Assembly: GCF_014203095.1 (NCBI RefSeq)
Contig: NZ_JACHIG010000004.1
Span: 62,001-126,000 of the forward strand
Direction of reading: 5' to 3'
DNA from: Prosthecobacter vanneervenii
GTDB lineage: Bacteria; Verrucomicrobiota; Verrucomicrobiia; Verrucomicrobiales; Verrucomicrobiaceae
DNA: 64,000 nt
Each line of letters begins with the position of its first letter. The stretch's first letter is position 1. This document shows positions 51,788 through 61,000 of the stretch, piece by piece. The position numbers were made by a program, and so were the translations under genes. Below the pieces are notes generated by a model. The model did not search any database. It worked only from the letters and a program-made list of their open reading frames with translations, and was not told the DNA's origin.

Positions 51788-53185
51788 TCACTTCTTTTTC
51801 GCCTTGCCAGCCTTGGCCGCCGGTTTGGCCGGAGCAGTGGGATCTTCGTTGATCGCCCCATGCCACTGCGGCGCGATGTTTTTGGCGTTCCACTCGGCCC
51901 AAGCCTTGGAGAGCTTTGCCACGATCTCCGGCTTTGCCGCCGAGAGATCATGCTCCTCGCCGATGTCTGTGCTCAGGTCGTAAAGCTTCCAGCCGGACTG
52001 CGTCTTGGCCTCCATGTCTCGTACATCCACCAGCTTCCAGTTTCCTTCGCGGATGGCCTTCTGCGGCCCGAAGCGCCAGGCCAGCATGTCATGCGGCGGC
52101 GTGGAGACCTCGCCTTTGAGATGAGGCAGCAGATTCACGCCTTCCACACCCGCAGGCTGTTTCGCAGCGGTGATGGCGCAGGCCGTGGGCAGGATGTCCA
52201 AGGTGCTCACTGGGTGGTCGTAGGTCTTGCCAGCTGGCAGCTTGCCCGGCCAGCTCACAAAGAACGGCACCCGGATGCCACCCTCCAGCGTCTGGCCTTT
52301 ATCTCCACGCAGCGGGGTATTGACACCCGTGTTGTAGGCAAAGAAGGGTTTCCTGCCGGAGCCACCGTTGTCACTGAAAAAGAACACCAGTGTGTTCGGA
52401 TGCTTCGCCTTCAGCTCTGCGGTGATGCGGCCAATGTCATCATCGAGCGCCAGTAGCAGCGAAAGATAACCACGACGGTTCTCATCGGTCACATCCGCAG
52501 GAATCCGATCCTTCACTCGGTCTGCGATCTCCAGCGGCGTATGCACGGCATTATAGGCCAGGTAGAGGAACCAAGGCTTGGCCGCATTCCGGCCCATGAA
52601 TCCCAGCGCCTCATCGGTGAAAAGGTCCGTGGCGTATCCATCCAAATGCTGCAGCTCACGACCGCGATAGATCATGTCATGCGAATGCGCGGAGCCAAAC
52701 TCAGGCTCGGCATCCTTGTGCAGCAGGTAGTTGTGCCCGCCCACGAGGAAGCCAAAGAACTCATCAAAGCCACGCGACTGCGGGTGATGTGCCGCATCAA
52801 AGCCCTGGTGCCATTTCCCGATGAGCGCCGTGGCGTAGCCCTCGTCATGCAGCACATTGGCGATCGTACGCTGATCCAGCGGCAGCCCCAGCTTCGCCTC
52901 ATCCCCCACATGCGGGTTGAACTCATGCCCAAACCGCGTCTGCGCCTTCCCCGTCAGGAACCCTGCACGCGACGGGCTGCAATAGGGTGCAGTGACGTAC
53001 CCATTCGTGCACCGCACCCCGCTGGCCGCCAGCGCATCAATGTTCGGCGTCGGTACCACCTTCCCCCCATGCACGCCGATGTCCGCATACCCGAGATCAT
53101 CTGCGACGATGACAAGGATGTTGGGTTTCTCAGCAGCATACAGCGAAGGACAGAGGGCAAGCAGGAGCAGGGCGAGGCGTTTCAT
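51788..53185 (-). CDS. Secreted sulfatase with Lys/Ala-rich C-terminal tail
   Basis: 465 residues (signal MKRLALLLLALCPSLYA). Motifs: VADDLGYADIGVHGG, activation motif CSPSR with Cys69, IGKWHQGFDAAHHPQ, where the usual Leu of KWHLG is Gln, and FFSDNGGSGRKPFFAYNTG. The C-terminal tail is PAKPAAKAGKAKKK. The N-acetylgalactosamine-6/arylsulfatase-like pattern suggests a sulfated sugar substrate. It follows the DUF1080 fusion gene by 40 bp and is probably co-transcribed with it. Confidence 0.93.
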   Translation of the reverse strand: MKRLALLLLALCPSLYAAEKPNILVIVADDLGYADIGVHGGKVVPTPNIDALAASGVRCTNGYVTAPYCSPSRAGFLTGKAQTRFGHEFNPHVGDEAKLGLPLDQRTIANVLHDEGYATALIGKWHQGFDAAHHPQSRGFDEFFGFLVGGHNYLLHKDAEPEFGSAHSHDMIYRGRELQHLDGYATDLFTDEALGFMGRNAAKPWFLYLAYNAVHTPLEIADRVKDRIPADVTDENRRGYLSLLLALDDDIGRITAELKAKHPNTLVFFFSDNGGSGRKPFFAYNTGVNTPLRGDKGQTLEGGIRVPFFVSWPGKLPAGKTYDHPVSTLDILPTACAITAAKQPAGVEGVNLLPHLKGEVSTPPHDMLAWRFGPQKAIREGNWKLVDVRDMEAKTQSGWKLYDLSTDIGEEHDLSAAKPEIVAKLSKAWAEWNAKNIAPQWHGAINEDPTAPAKPAAKAGKAKKK

Positions 53186-53225
53186 GATTCGCAGCAGGTG
53201 GGTGTGGATGGGTCAGAATACGAAC

Positions 53226-56200
53226 TCACTTCACAAACATCGCATTCCCCTTGTCACCACCGCTCAGCACATAGGCCACGAGGTCGAGGATCTCGTCCTT
53301 CTTGAGCATGGACAGCAGCATGGGCGGCATGGGGGAGACGGTGCTGAGCTCGATGCTCTTCACTTCCTTGCGGTCCACGTTCACGCGCTGGTTCGGGTCG
53401 GTGAGGTCGGTGTTGAGGGTCACGCCGTCGCCGCTCAGGTTCACCACCACGCCGCTCATCACGCTGCCGTCGTTCTTGGTGACAATGATCGGAGCAAACT
53501 GCTCGTTGATGACCTTGCTGGGGTTGATGATGTTGTCGAGCAAGTCGTGCGGGCTGTAGCGGCCGCCAGCGCCGGTGAGGTCCGGGCCGGTCATGCCGCC
53601 GGCATTGCCAAAGCGGTGGCAGGTGTAGCAGGCGGCGGCAGTGAACATTTTGCGGCCGTTTTCAAAGCTGCGGCCCTTCATGCCTGTCTTGGCGGCGGCG
53701 CTGAGTTCGTCCAGCGTCCACATCGTGGGTGTGCGGCCCACGAACATGGCACCGACGTTTTCGATGGCGGATTTGCGTTCGGGCTTCTTAGCGATCAGCT
53801 CCGCCAGCTCCGCGTTTTCTTCCGGCGTGAAGGTGGTCAGGCTGTCATTGCGGATGAACTCGATGAATTTGTCAAAGCTGGCGCCGCCTTTGTAGTTCGC
53901 CGCTTTCAGGAACCACTCAAGCTGCTGTGTGCGCAACTCCTTGGTCCAGCCGGTCTTCAGAAAGCGCAGGCTGCGTGCATATTCCATCTGCGGCTCCTGG
54001 CTCTCTGCTGCGGCAATGAGGGCCATGCCCTTCGCCGCAGCCTTCGGGTCCTGCAGGTAGCCCAGTGTTTCCGTGAGCAGCCAGTTGAGCTCAAAGTTGT
54101 CCGCCGGATACGCAGGGTCGAGCTTGGCGATGATCGCCGCCACCGTGGCATCGTCCGGATTGCCAAAGCGGTGCAGCACGATCTCGGTCAGGCGCACATA
54201 GGCCATGCGCTGCTCGTTATTCAGCTTTTTAAAGTCGCGCTTGAGCAGCGCGGCGAGGATTTCATCCCTCTTCGCCGTGTTCACCACGTAGCCTTCGGTG
54301 CGGTGAGTGGGGCACACGCCCGTCACGCGCGCCAGCGCCAGCAGCGCTTCAAGCTGCGCGGTGGCATTCTTTTCATTCAGCGCCTTGGTCTCCCATTCAG
54401 AGACAGGGTTGTGCTCCAGCACCGTGCGGGCGGCGGCGCGGATGTAGCGGTCCTTATGGCTCAGATGTGGCCAGGCGAATGCAACGGCTTTTGTATCCGC
54501 CTTGCCATGGAACGCCTCCAACTGCTGACGCAGTTTGGCACCTGCCGTGATCTGCGGTTCGTGTATCGCGGGTGCGGTCGATTCCTGGCCTGTGTATGTT
54601 ACACGATACAGACCGCTCTGCACACGACGGCCGCCAATCGTGAAATACATCGCTCCGTCTGGGCCGATGATCGCATCGCTCACCGGAAGCGGACCTCCAG
54701 TCACAAACTCTTCCTTCGTGGCGGTGTAGCTCGCGCCGTCTGGCTTGAGATGCACGGCGTAGATTTTGCCCCAGCTCCAGTCCAGCGCGTAAAAGGCATC
54801 TTGGTATTTGGCAGGGAATTTGGCACCGTAACCAAAGGTGCAGCCGGTGGGCGATCCCGGACCGATGTTCAGCGTGGCGGGCAGGTTGTCATAGTAGAAC
54901 TCGGGATACTTGCCCGCGCCGTTGCGCCAGCCGTACTCTCCGCCGCTGACGACGTGGTTGATACGCGTGGGGCGGTACCAGGAGGTGTTGAAGTCATACT
55001 CCATGTCTGCGTCGTACACGAAGAGCTCGCCCTCGCGGTTCACACCGCCGTCGTAGATGTTGCGGAAGCCGGAGGCAAAGATCTCGAACTGTTTGCCATC
55101 CGGTGAGAAACGGTAAACGATGCCGCCAGGAGCCATCACATGGCGGTTGTGGCCGCGGCCGTCCGGCATGCGCGGCAGCAGGTGGTCATCGCCCCAGAGC
55201 TTGGCCACAGGAGAGGTGTCCAGCGTGCCAGCCTTCGGCCCTTCCTTGAGCACGGCATTGTTTCCGCTGATGAGGTAGAGCCCCTTGCCGTCCGGCGTTT
55301 TCAAAATGGCATGCACGCCGTGGTCGCTGCCGGCGTCAAATTCGCGCAGCATCTCCACCTTGTCTGGCATGTCATCGTTGTTGCTGTCAGTGATGCGGTA
55401 CACGCCGCTGGGGATCTTCTTTTCGTAATCGTTCACGCCGATGTAAAGAGCGCCAAAGGCGAAGAGCATGCCGTTCACTCCGCGAATTTCCGCAGCCACT
55501 TTCTGCACATCGGCAGCCTTCAGCGGCTGACCTGCGGCAGGCGGGTTGAAGCGGTACAGGCAGCCATACTGGTCGCTGGCATAGATGCGGCCTTTGTCGT
55601 CCGCGCAAAGATTCACCCAGGAGCCCTGCTCACCGCCGGGCACGGAGTAGAGCAGCTCCACTTTGAAATCTGGCAGCGTCTTGATGTTGCTGACCGGTGT
55701 GGCCACATTCGCGCCGATAGCCGGACCGACCGCATCCGGGCGCTTCGGCTTCCCCTTGGCGGCAGCATTCTTGCCCTTGGCATCACCCTTGGCCGGAGCA
55801 GGAGCTGGCGCAGGTGCCTTGCCTTTGCCCTTGGCAGGTGCCTTGGCTTCGATGATCTGCGCATCGCTGGGGATCGCGGACTTCTCAAACGAGATCACGC
55901 CTCCATCCGGCAGCTCCTTGAGCATTACGTCTTTGATCTGCACCCTCATGGCAGGGCCGCGATGAATCTGGAACGCGATCAGCCCTTCGAGTGCGCGCTT
56001 CGATTCCTCAAAGTCGAGCAGGTCGATCGTCACCTTGCCATCGATCTTGTGAATCAGGTGGTTTCCCTGCGCGATGACGGTGTACTCATGCCATTCGGCG
56101 ATGTCCACCTTCACCGGCTCGTGCTCGGAGGCCAGCCAGCGTTTGCCCTCGGGATCGATCACCACCCCCTGCCCGTTTTGCACGATGATGCCTCGCCCGC

Positions 56201-56573
56201 GCTCTTCATACACCATCGCGTTGTTGGGATGGGCTGGATGAATGTCGCATTGATAGCCACCGATGGACCACTTGCCATTCTCCGGCAGCTCCTTGCTGCG
56301 GTACTGAATGCCCGTGTTGTTGCCGCTTTCCTTGATCTTCGCATGCAGCTCAAAGTTCTTCACCTTGCCGCCGCGCCAGATCAGAAACTGGTTGTACGTG
56401 AGCTGCTCCGGCCCGGTGGTCTTGCCCGTGATGCAGCCGTCCTCCACGCTCCACAGCTCCGGATTGCCATCCCAGCCGGTGAGGTCCTTGCCGTTGAACA
56501 AAGGCTTGAAGCCCTCCTGGGCGGAGGCAGAACCCAGGGCGGCGAGCAGGAGAGGTAGAAGAAGACGTTTCAT
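53226..56573 (-). CDS. DUF1080 / beta-propeller / haem-binding fusion protein
   Basis: 1,115 residues from ATG 56573 (signal MKRLLLPLLLAALGSASA). Order: DUF1080, or 3-keto-disaccharide-hydrolase-like sandwich, about 20-225 (PLFNGKDLTGW, GIQYRS, DGKVTIDLLD); Lys/Ala/Pro linker about 245-285 (KAPAKGKGKAPAPAPAPAKG); propeller of the PVC sugar-dehydrogenase-like type about 295-660 (GSWVNLCADDKGRIY, GVNGMLFAFGALYIG); helical HEAT-like region 670-960; haem-binding domain with CYTCH at 982-986 and GPDLTGAGGRYSPHDLLDNIINPSK, as in TIGR02603. A periplasmic sugar-binding and electron-transfer protein is likely. Oxidation of sugars released by the sulfatases is inferred. 40 bp ahead of a sulfatase. Confidence 0.9.
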   Translation of the reverse strand: MKRLLLPLLLAALGSASAQEGFKPLFNGKDLTGWDGNPELWSVEDGCITGKTTGPEQLTYNQFLIWRGGKVKNFELHAKIKESGNNTGIQYRSKELPENGKWSIGGYQCDIHPAHPNNAMVYEERGRGIIVQNGQGVVIDPEGKRWLASEHEPVKVDIAEWHEYTVIAQGNHLIHKIDGKVTIDLLDFEESKRALEGLIAFQIHRGPAMRVQIKDVMLKELPDGGVISFEKSAIPSDAQIIEAKAPAKGKGKAPAPAPAPAKGDAKGKNAAAKGKPKRPDAVGPAIGANVATPVSNIKTLPDFKVELLYSVPGGEQGSWVNLCADDKGRIYASDQYGCLYRFNPPAAGQPLKAADVQKVAAEIRGVNGMLFAFGALYIGVNDYEKKIPSGVYRITDSNNDDMPDKVEMLREFDAGSDHGVHAILKTPDGKGLYLISGNNAVLKEGPKAGTLDTSPVAKLWGDDHLLPRMPDGRGHNRHVMAPGGIVYRFSPDGKQFEIFASGFRNIYDGGVNREGELFVYDADMEYDFNTSWYRPTRINHVVSGGEYGWRNGAGKYPEFYYDNLPATLNIGPGSPTGCTFGYGAKFPAKYQDAFYALDWSWGKIYAVHLKPDGASYTATKEEFVTGGPLPVSDAIIGPDGAMYFTIGGRRVQSGLYRVTYTGQESTAPAIHEPQITAGAKLRQQLEAFHGKADTKAVAFAWPHLSHKDRYIRAAARTVLEHNPVSEWETKALNEKNATAQLEALLALARVTGVCPTHRTEGYVVNTAKRDEILAALLKRDFKKLNNEQRMAYVRLTEIVLHRFGNPDDATVAAIIAKLDPAYPADNFELNWLLTETLGYLQDPKAAAKGMALIAAAESQEPQMEYARSLRFLKTGWTKELRTQQLEWFLKAANYKGGASFDKFIEFIRNDSLTTFTPEENAELAELIAKKPERKSAIENVGAMFVGRTPTMWTLDELSAAAKTGMKGRSFENGRKMFTAAACYTCHRFGNAGGMTGPDLTGAGGRYSPHDLLDNIINPSKVINEQFAPIIVTKNDGSVMSGVVVNLSGDGVTLNTDLTDPNQRVNVDRKEVKSIELSTVSPMPPMLLSMLKKDEILDLVAYVLSGGDKGNAMFVK

Positions 56574-56617
56574 GGTTGAGCGCGTGGATAAACGCACCCG
56601 TCTGTCAAAACCTACCG

Positions 56618-56637
56618 GCAAAGGATGTGTCGGATTC
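56618..56637 (-). promoter_or_regulatory. Upstream motif shared by a sulfatase operon and a DUF1080 fusion gene (copy 2)
   Basis: Same minus-strand pattern as copy 1: AATCCGACACA, three variable bases, TTTGC, here 45 bp before the DUF1080 fusion start. A TTGACA hexamer lies between it and the gene, but no matching -10 is visible. Confidence 0.3.
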
Positions 56638-56686
56638 GGCAAAAGAGCATGAGGATCTTCTTTGAAATGGACAGTCTCATGGCAAA

Positions 56687-56971
56687 ATGGTTCCCATGAC
56701 CGCCGTCGTCACCCTCGACAAAAATGGCCGCTTCGTGATCCCCAAGGCCATGCGCGATCATTTGCACTTGAGTGCGGGTGACAAACTGCGCCTCGATGTC
56801 GTCGGCGGACGCATGGAGCTTAGCCAGGAGACACTGGAAGCCAAAATTGTCCGGAAGGAGAATGGATTGCGCGTGGTTGTGGGCTGGGAGGGCTTTGATG
56901 CAGCCAAGGCCGTGCGTAAAATGCGTGCGGACCAGGTGGCGAGACTGGAATCGCCTTTCCGCAGAAAATGA
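56687..56971 (+). CDS. Orphan AbrB/MazE-type DNA-binding protein
   Basis: 94 residues. The N-terminal swapped-hairpin motif is clear: TAVVTLDKNGRFVIPKAMRDHLHLSAGDKLRLDVVGGRMEL, read in parts, as in SpoVT/AbrB-domain antitoxins. The C-terminal half (KMRADQVARLESPFRRK) resembles antitoxins of the VapB type. No PIN-type or other toxin gene follows: the next gene is convergent and starts at 57843. It may be a solitary regulator or a remnant of a toxin-antitoxin pair. The second ATG at 56696 is an equal start candidate. Confidence 0.8.
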   Translation: MVPMTAVVTLDKNGRFVIPKAMRDHLHLSAGDKLRLDVVGGRMELSQETLEAKIVRKENGLRVVVGWEGFDAAKAVRKMRADQVARLESPFRRK

Positions 56972-56979
56972 CGGCATGT

Positions 56980-57843
56980 TCAGGCGTTCAAGCCTGCCTG
57001 CCATTTCTCTTCAAGTTCCACAATCCTCTGCCACATCGCCAGGCGAGGCACTCCCGCATAACCGGACTCCTGAGCGTCATTGATTTCGATGACGATCCAG
57101 CGGCCGTCGATGCACTGGGCCATGTCAACGACCACGAATGGCAAAGCTGCCCGCTGAGCGGCCTCTCCGGCCATTTTCATGGCATCTGCTTTTTCAGTTT
57201 CGGTCCACTGGTATTTGGCGAACTCCGCAAAATAAGGCCCGACTCCGACCAGATGGCCATGCCACCAGAATGAGCGAAACTCGAAGGATGCGGGAATGCG
57301 ATGCCCCATGTCTGCCTGGATGGGGCGAAGACGTTCGAAGCGACGTATGACCACCTGCTGCCAGTGCAGCATGCGGTCTATGGCAAATGCTTCAACAGCA
57401 GCACGGTATTCGTCCGCATTGTGAATGATGGAGAGCTTGAACTGATGGCGGCTGGTCTGGCGGCTGCCTTTGATGAACAGCGGCCATCCGGCCAGCTCAC
57501 CGGCAGTTTCTGCATCCGGGGCTTTGTCGAACCACCAGCTTTCCGGAGTCAGTCCCTCCAGCAGCGGATACCACTGGGGCAACTCACTGCAGAGCTGATG
57601 CTGTGCAGGCGAGTGGATGAGTTTGACGCCGTGCTCCAACAGTTCGTTGTAGAGGGCATCATAATCAACGACAGCGCCAAAGCGACCCACAGCGGTTACT
57701 TCATCGAGGCCGAAACGCGTGTGCGAGCAGGCCATGAGCTGGCCGAAGGCGAAGTCGTAGTTGGGGGATTGAATTTTAGCTTCTGCGATCCAGACGCTGC
57801 GCTCGATCTGGAAGACATCGATGTCGTCTGGAGTGTGCTGCAT
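56980..57843 (-). CDS. ATP-grasp domain protein (R2K / DUF4343-like)
   Basis: 287 residues, cytoplasmic. ATP-grasp hallmarks: GWPLFIKGSRQTSRHQFKL (nucleotide-binding Lys), QQVVIRRFERL, ASFEFRSFWWHGHLVGVGPYF and FVVVDMAQCIDGRWIVIEIND (metal-binding Asp, Glu, Asn). This order matches the ATP-grasp clade called R2K, whose members are thought to ligate amino acids or modify peptides. It stands alone here, 8 bp from the convergent AbrB gene. No peptide substrate gene is evident nearby. Confidence 0.78.
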   Translation of the reverse strand: MQHTPDDIDVFQIERSVWIAEAKIQSPNYDFAFGQLMACSHTRFGLDEVTAVGRFGAVVDYDALYNELLEHGVKLIHSPAQHQLCSELPQWYPLLEGLTPESWWFDKAPDAETAGELAGWPLFIKGSRQTSRHQFKLSIIHNADEYRAAVEAFAIDRMLHWQQVVIRRFERLRPIQADMGHRIPASFEFRSFWWHGHLVGVGPYFAEFAKYQWTETEKADAMKMAGEAAQRAALPFVVVDMAQCIDGRWIVIEINDAQESGYAGVPRLAMWQRIVELEEKWQAGLNA

Positions 57844-57956
57844 AAGGGTGAATGATCGGATGGCTGTGTGCAGCGAATCAATGCGTGCAGCGGGTCAGGC
57901 GCAACGTTGCTTTTGCGGGCCGGGCGCGGGGTGAGGATTGAGGACGCCACATACCC

Positions 57957-58003
57957 CGCGAAAGCGGTAGCTACGATGCAGGCTTGCGCCTTGCATCTTC
58001 GCG
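57957..58003 (-). other. Structured intergenic element (nested hairpin)
   Basis: Inner stem GATGCAGGC (57975-57983) pairs with GCC and TTGCATC (57988-57997) with one bulged base; on the minus strand the loop is GCAA, a GNRA tetraloop. An outer stem pairs CGCGAA (57957-57962) with TTCGCG (57998-58003). It lies between the 1,391-residue fusion gene and the ATP-grasp gene, in a 202-bp gap with no supported ORF. It lacks a T-run. Possible dispersed REP-like repeat or mRNA 3' end structure. Confidence 0.4.
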
Positions 58004-58045
58004 ACCGCACTCCAAAACGCTGACGCGCTGCTAGTATATCTGCCC

Positions 58046-61000
58046 CTACTTCATCGGATGCAGCTTCAGCAGCTCATCCGTCGTGAACAGCATCATGCGG
58101 CCGGCGCTGGCGTCGCGGACGGCTTTGACTTCGGCGGCGGTCACAGGGTCTGCCTTGTTGCCGAAGTGATTGCGCACAAAGGTGAGCACGCTGGCGATTT
58201 CCTCGTCCTTGAGCATGCCGCCGAAGGGCGTCATGGGCACCTGGCCGTTGTATTCCTTGCCACCGACCTTGATGGGGCCCATCAGGCCGTACATGACGAT
58301 CTTGATGAGGCGGTCGCGATCCGTGGTGACCCAGGGGCTGTTGACGATGCTGGGGAAGGCGGGATCGAGACCGGCACCATTCGGCTGATGGCAGGTGACG
58401 CAGTGGCCTTCGCGGTTGTAGATCTCCTGGCCCAGCTTGAACTGCTTCTTGGCCGCGTCGCTCAGGTAGGCGGGGGCGGGCACCACGGGGTGCTCGGGCT
58501 TCACGGTTTCCGCCACGCCAGCGAGGCGGTCGGCAGCAGTTTTGATGGCGGCCTTGTTCCAGTCATCCTGCGGCAGCTTGGCTGCGATGGCGACGATGTT
58601 CTTGGCGGCAGGAATGTTCGGCAGCCACGAGGCGGCCACGACGGCTTCGAGGCGCACGCGGCCATGCTCATCGGCGGCGGCTTTCTCCAGCAGCGCGACG
58701 TGATCGGCGATGCGGTGGGTATTGTAGCGCAGCACGCGCACGGCGGCGGCACGGGCATGGAAGTCGGAGGAGGCCAGCATCTCACGCAGCAGCCCCTCAT
58801 CGGCCTCATTGAGACCCCAGGTGACCCACAGAGCTTCGAGCTTGGCGTGCGTTTCCTTCTGGTCAGCGGCCCAGGTTTTGATGGCAGGCAGCACTTCCTT
58901 GGCATCGCGGGCGCGCAGCTCGCGGCGGGCGCGGTAGCGGGTGCGCAGCTCGGGTTCCTTGAGGTCTTCTAAGAGCGTCTTAAGCGGCGCTCCAGCCACA
59001 GGCACGGGCTTCACCAGCGGGCGGCCGGGGTAGGTGATGCGATAGATGCGGCCGTGCACATGGTCGCGCAGCGGATCACGCGCATTGTGCTGCATGTGGC
59101 CGATGAGCACATTGTGCCAGTCGATGACGTAGAGCGAGCCATCCGGCGCGAATTCCAGATCCACCGGGCGGAAGTTGCCATCCTTGCTGGTCAGCAGGTC
59201 GTGGCGGTGAGCGGTCTTCCAGCCGGTGCCGTTGTCTTCGATTTTGACCTGCTTGATGCCGAGGAAGCCGATGGCATTGCAGTAAATCAGATCGCCCTGC
59301 ACTTCATCGGGGAAGTGGCGGGAGGAGACAATTTCCAGGCCGCTGGTAGGGCGCACCTTGTGGCCATCTGGTACCAGGTCGGGGGCGGAGGGCGTCTTGC
59401 TGCCAAAGGTGGGCTTCACCTCTACTGGCAGGGCCCAGTTCATGGTGGTGCCGGAGGTGTGCAGCAGGAAGTCCTGGCCCCACTGGTCAAACACAAAGCC
59501 CCAGGGATTGGGGATGCTCATCTGGATGGTGCGCTCCAGCATGCCACGCTGCGGGCTGTAGCGGAAGAAGCCGCCGTCCACGCAGCGCACCGGCCCGTAG
59601 GGCGTCTCGACATTGGAGTGCAGGAAGACACCTTCGCACAGGATGAAGGCACCGCTGGGGTCTGCCGTGAAGGCGCTGATGGCGTGGTGCGTGTCATGCG
59701 TGTCAAAGCCGCCGAGCACGATCTCCATGCTGTCAGCCTTGTCGTCGCCGTTGGTATCACGCAGCAGCACGAGGTTCGGCTCCTGTGTCACATACACGCC
59801 TTCGGGGGTGAACTCAAAACCGATGGGCAGGTGCAGCTTGTCGGCAAAGACGGTTTCCTTGTCCGCCTTGCCGTCGCCGTTGGTGTCTTCGTAGATGAGG
59901 ATCTTGTCGTCCGGCATCGCATCTCCGGGGCGGTAGTGCGGGTAGGTGGGCATGGTGGCCACCCAGAGACGGCCCTTGTTATCAAAGGACATCTGCATCG
60001 GGTTCGCCAGATTGGGGAACTCCTTCTCGCTGGCAAACAGCTCCACCTTGTAGCCTTCGGGCACCGTGAGGGACTTCAGGGCTTCCTCGCCGTAGAGATA
60101 CTTCTCGCTGCCGTTCTTCACGCTCGGCACGTAGTTGGTCGGCACCGGAGGCAGCACGTGGGTCTTGCTGTCGTCCACCTTGAGGCTGGTGGTCTTGCTG
60201 GTGGCTACGGCGTGAATCAGGCCATCGCGCAGCACGGTCATCTCGCGGCTCTTCTGTACTTCATCCGGGTAGTTCTGCGGGCCATACGGATTGTAGCGGC
60301 GGCCATGCGCATGCACGCCATTGAGGATGTTGTAGTCTGTGTTCCAGAACCAGTCTTTCTCCTTCACCGCCTCACGCACCAGCTTGGGGTCGGCTTTGGA
60401 CTCATGGCTGGCGTGGCCATAGAGGCCGGTGGCCAGCAGCTTGCCGATCTCTTCATAGCCCTTTTCCGTCGGGATGAATCCGCCGGTGGTGAAGAACTCG
60501 CCGCCCTTCGCCTCGATCTCCTTCGTCGGCGTGAAGAGGTCGACATAGGTCAGGCCGTGTTTCTTGGCCACTTTTTCGATCGCTCCTGCATACAGCAGCA
60601 GGTTGGCGTTTTCCACATCGCCCTTCGGCAGGTCACGCTTGGCGCTCTGGTTTTCGTAGGCGATGGGGCTCACGAGCACCACGCGCGGGGCGGCCTTGCC
60701 GTTGTAGGCCTTGCTCAAGGTGTGGACGACCCAGGCGTCCAGCTCGGCTTCGAAATTGCCCACCTTGCTGGGGCCGTCGAAGGACTCGTTGTAGCCAAAG
60801 AAAGCCACAATCGTGTCCGCCTTGAGATGAGTGAGCCACTGGTCCGGCGTGGAGAAAAAGCCCTGGCCGTTGTGGATGGTCTTGTCCGGATGGAATTTTT
60901 CAGCGCCGGGGAAGGCCCACTGCGAAGCGCGGGAAGGATGCGGGCGGAAGCCGGGGGTGTCACCCACATGGCCCATGTTGCGGAAGAAGAGCTCGCGGTC

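Noticed and set aside
57844-58045. tRNA or small RNA gene in the gap before the mega-fusion gene's 3' end
   Set aside because: The nested hairpin does not form a cloverleaf and has no CCA or T-loop sequence; kept only as a structured element.
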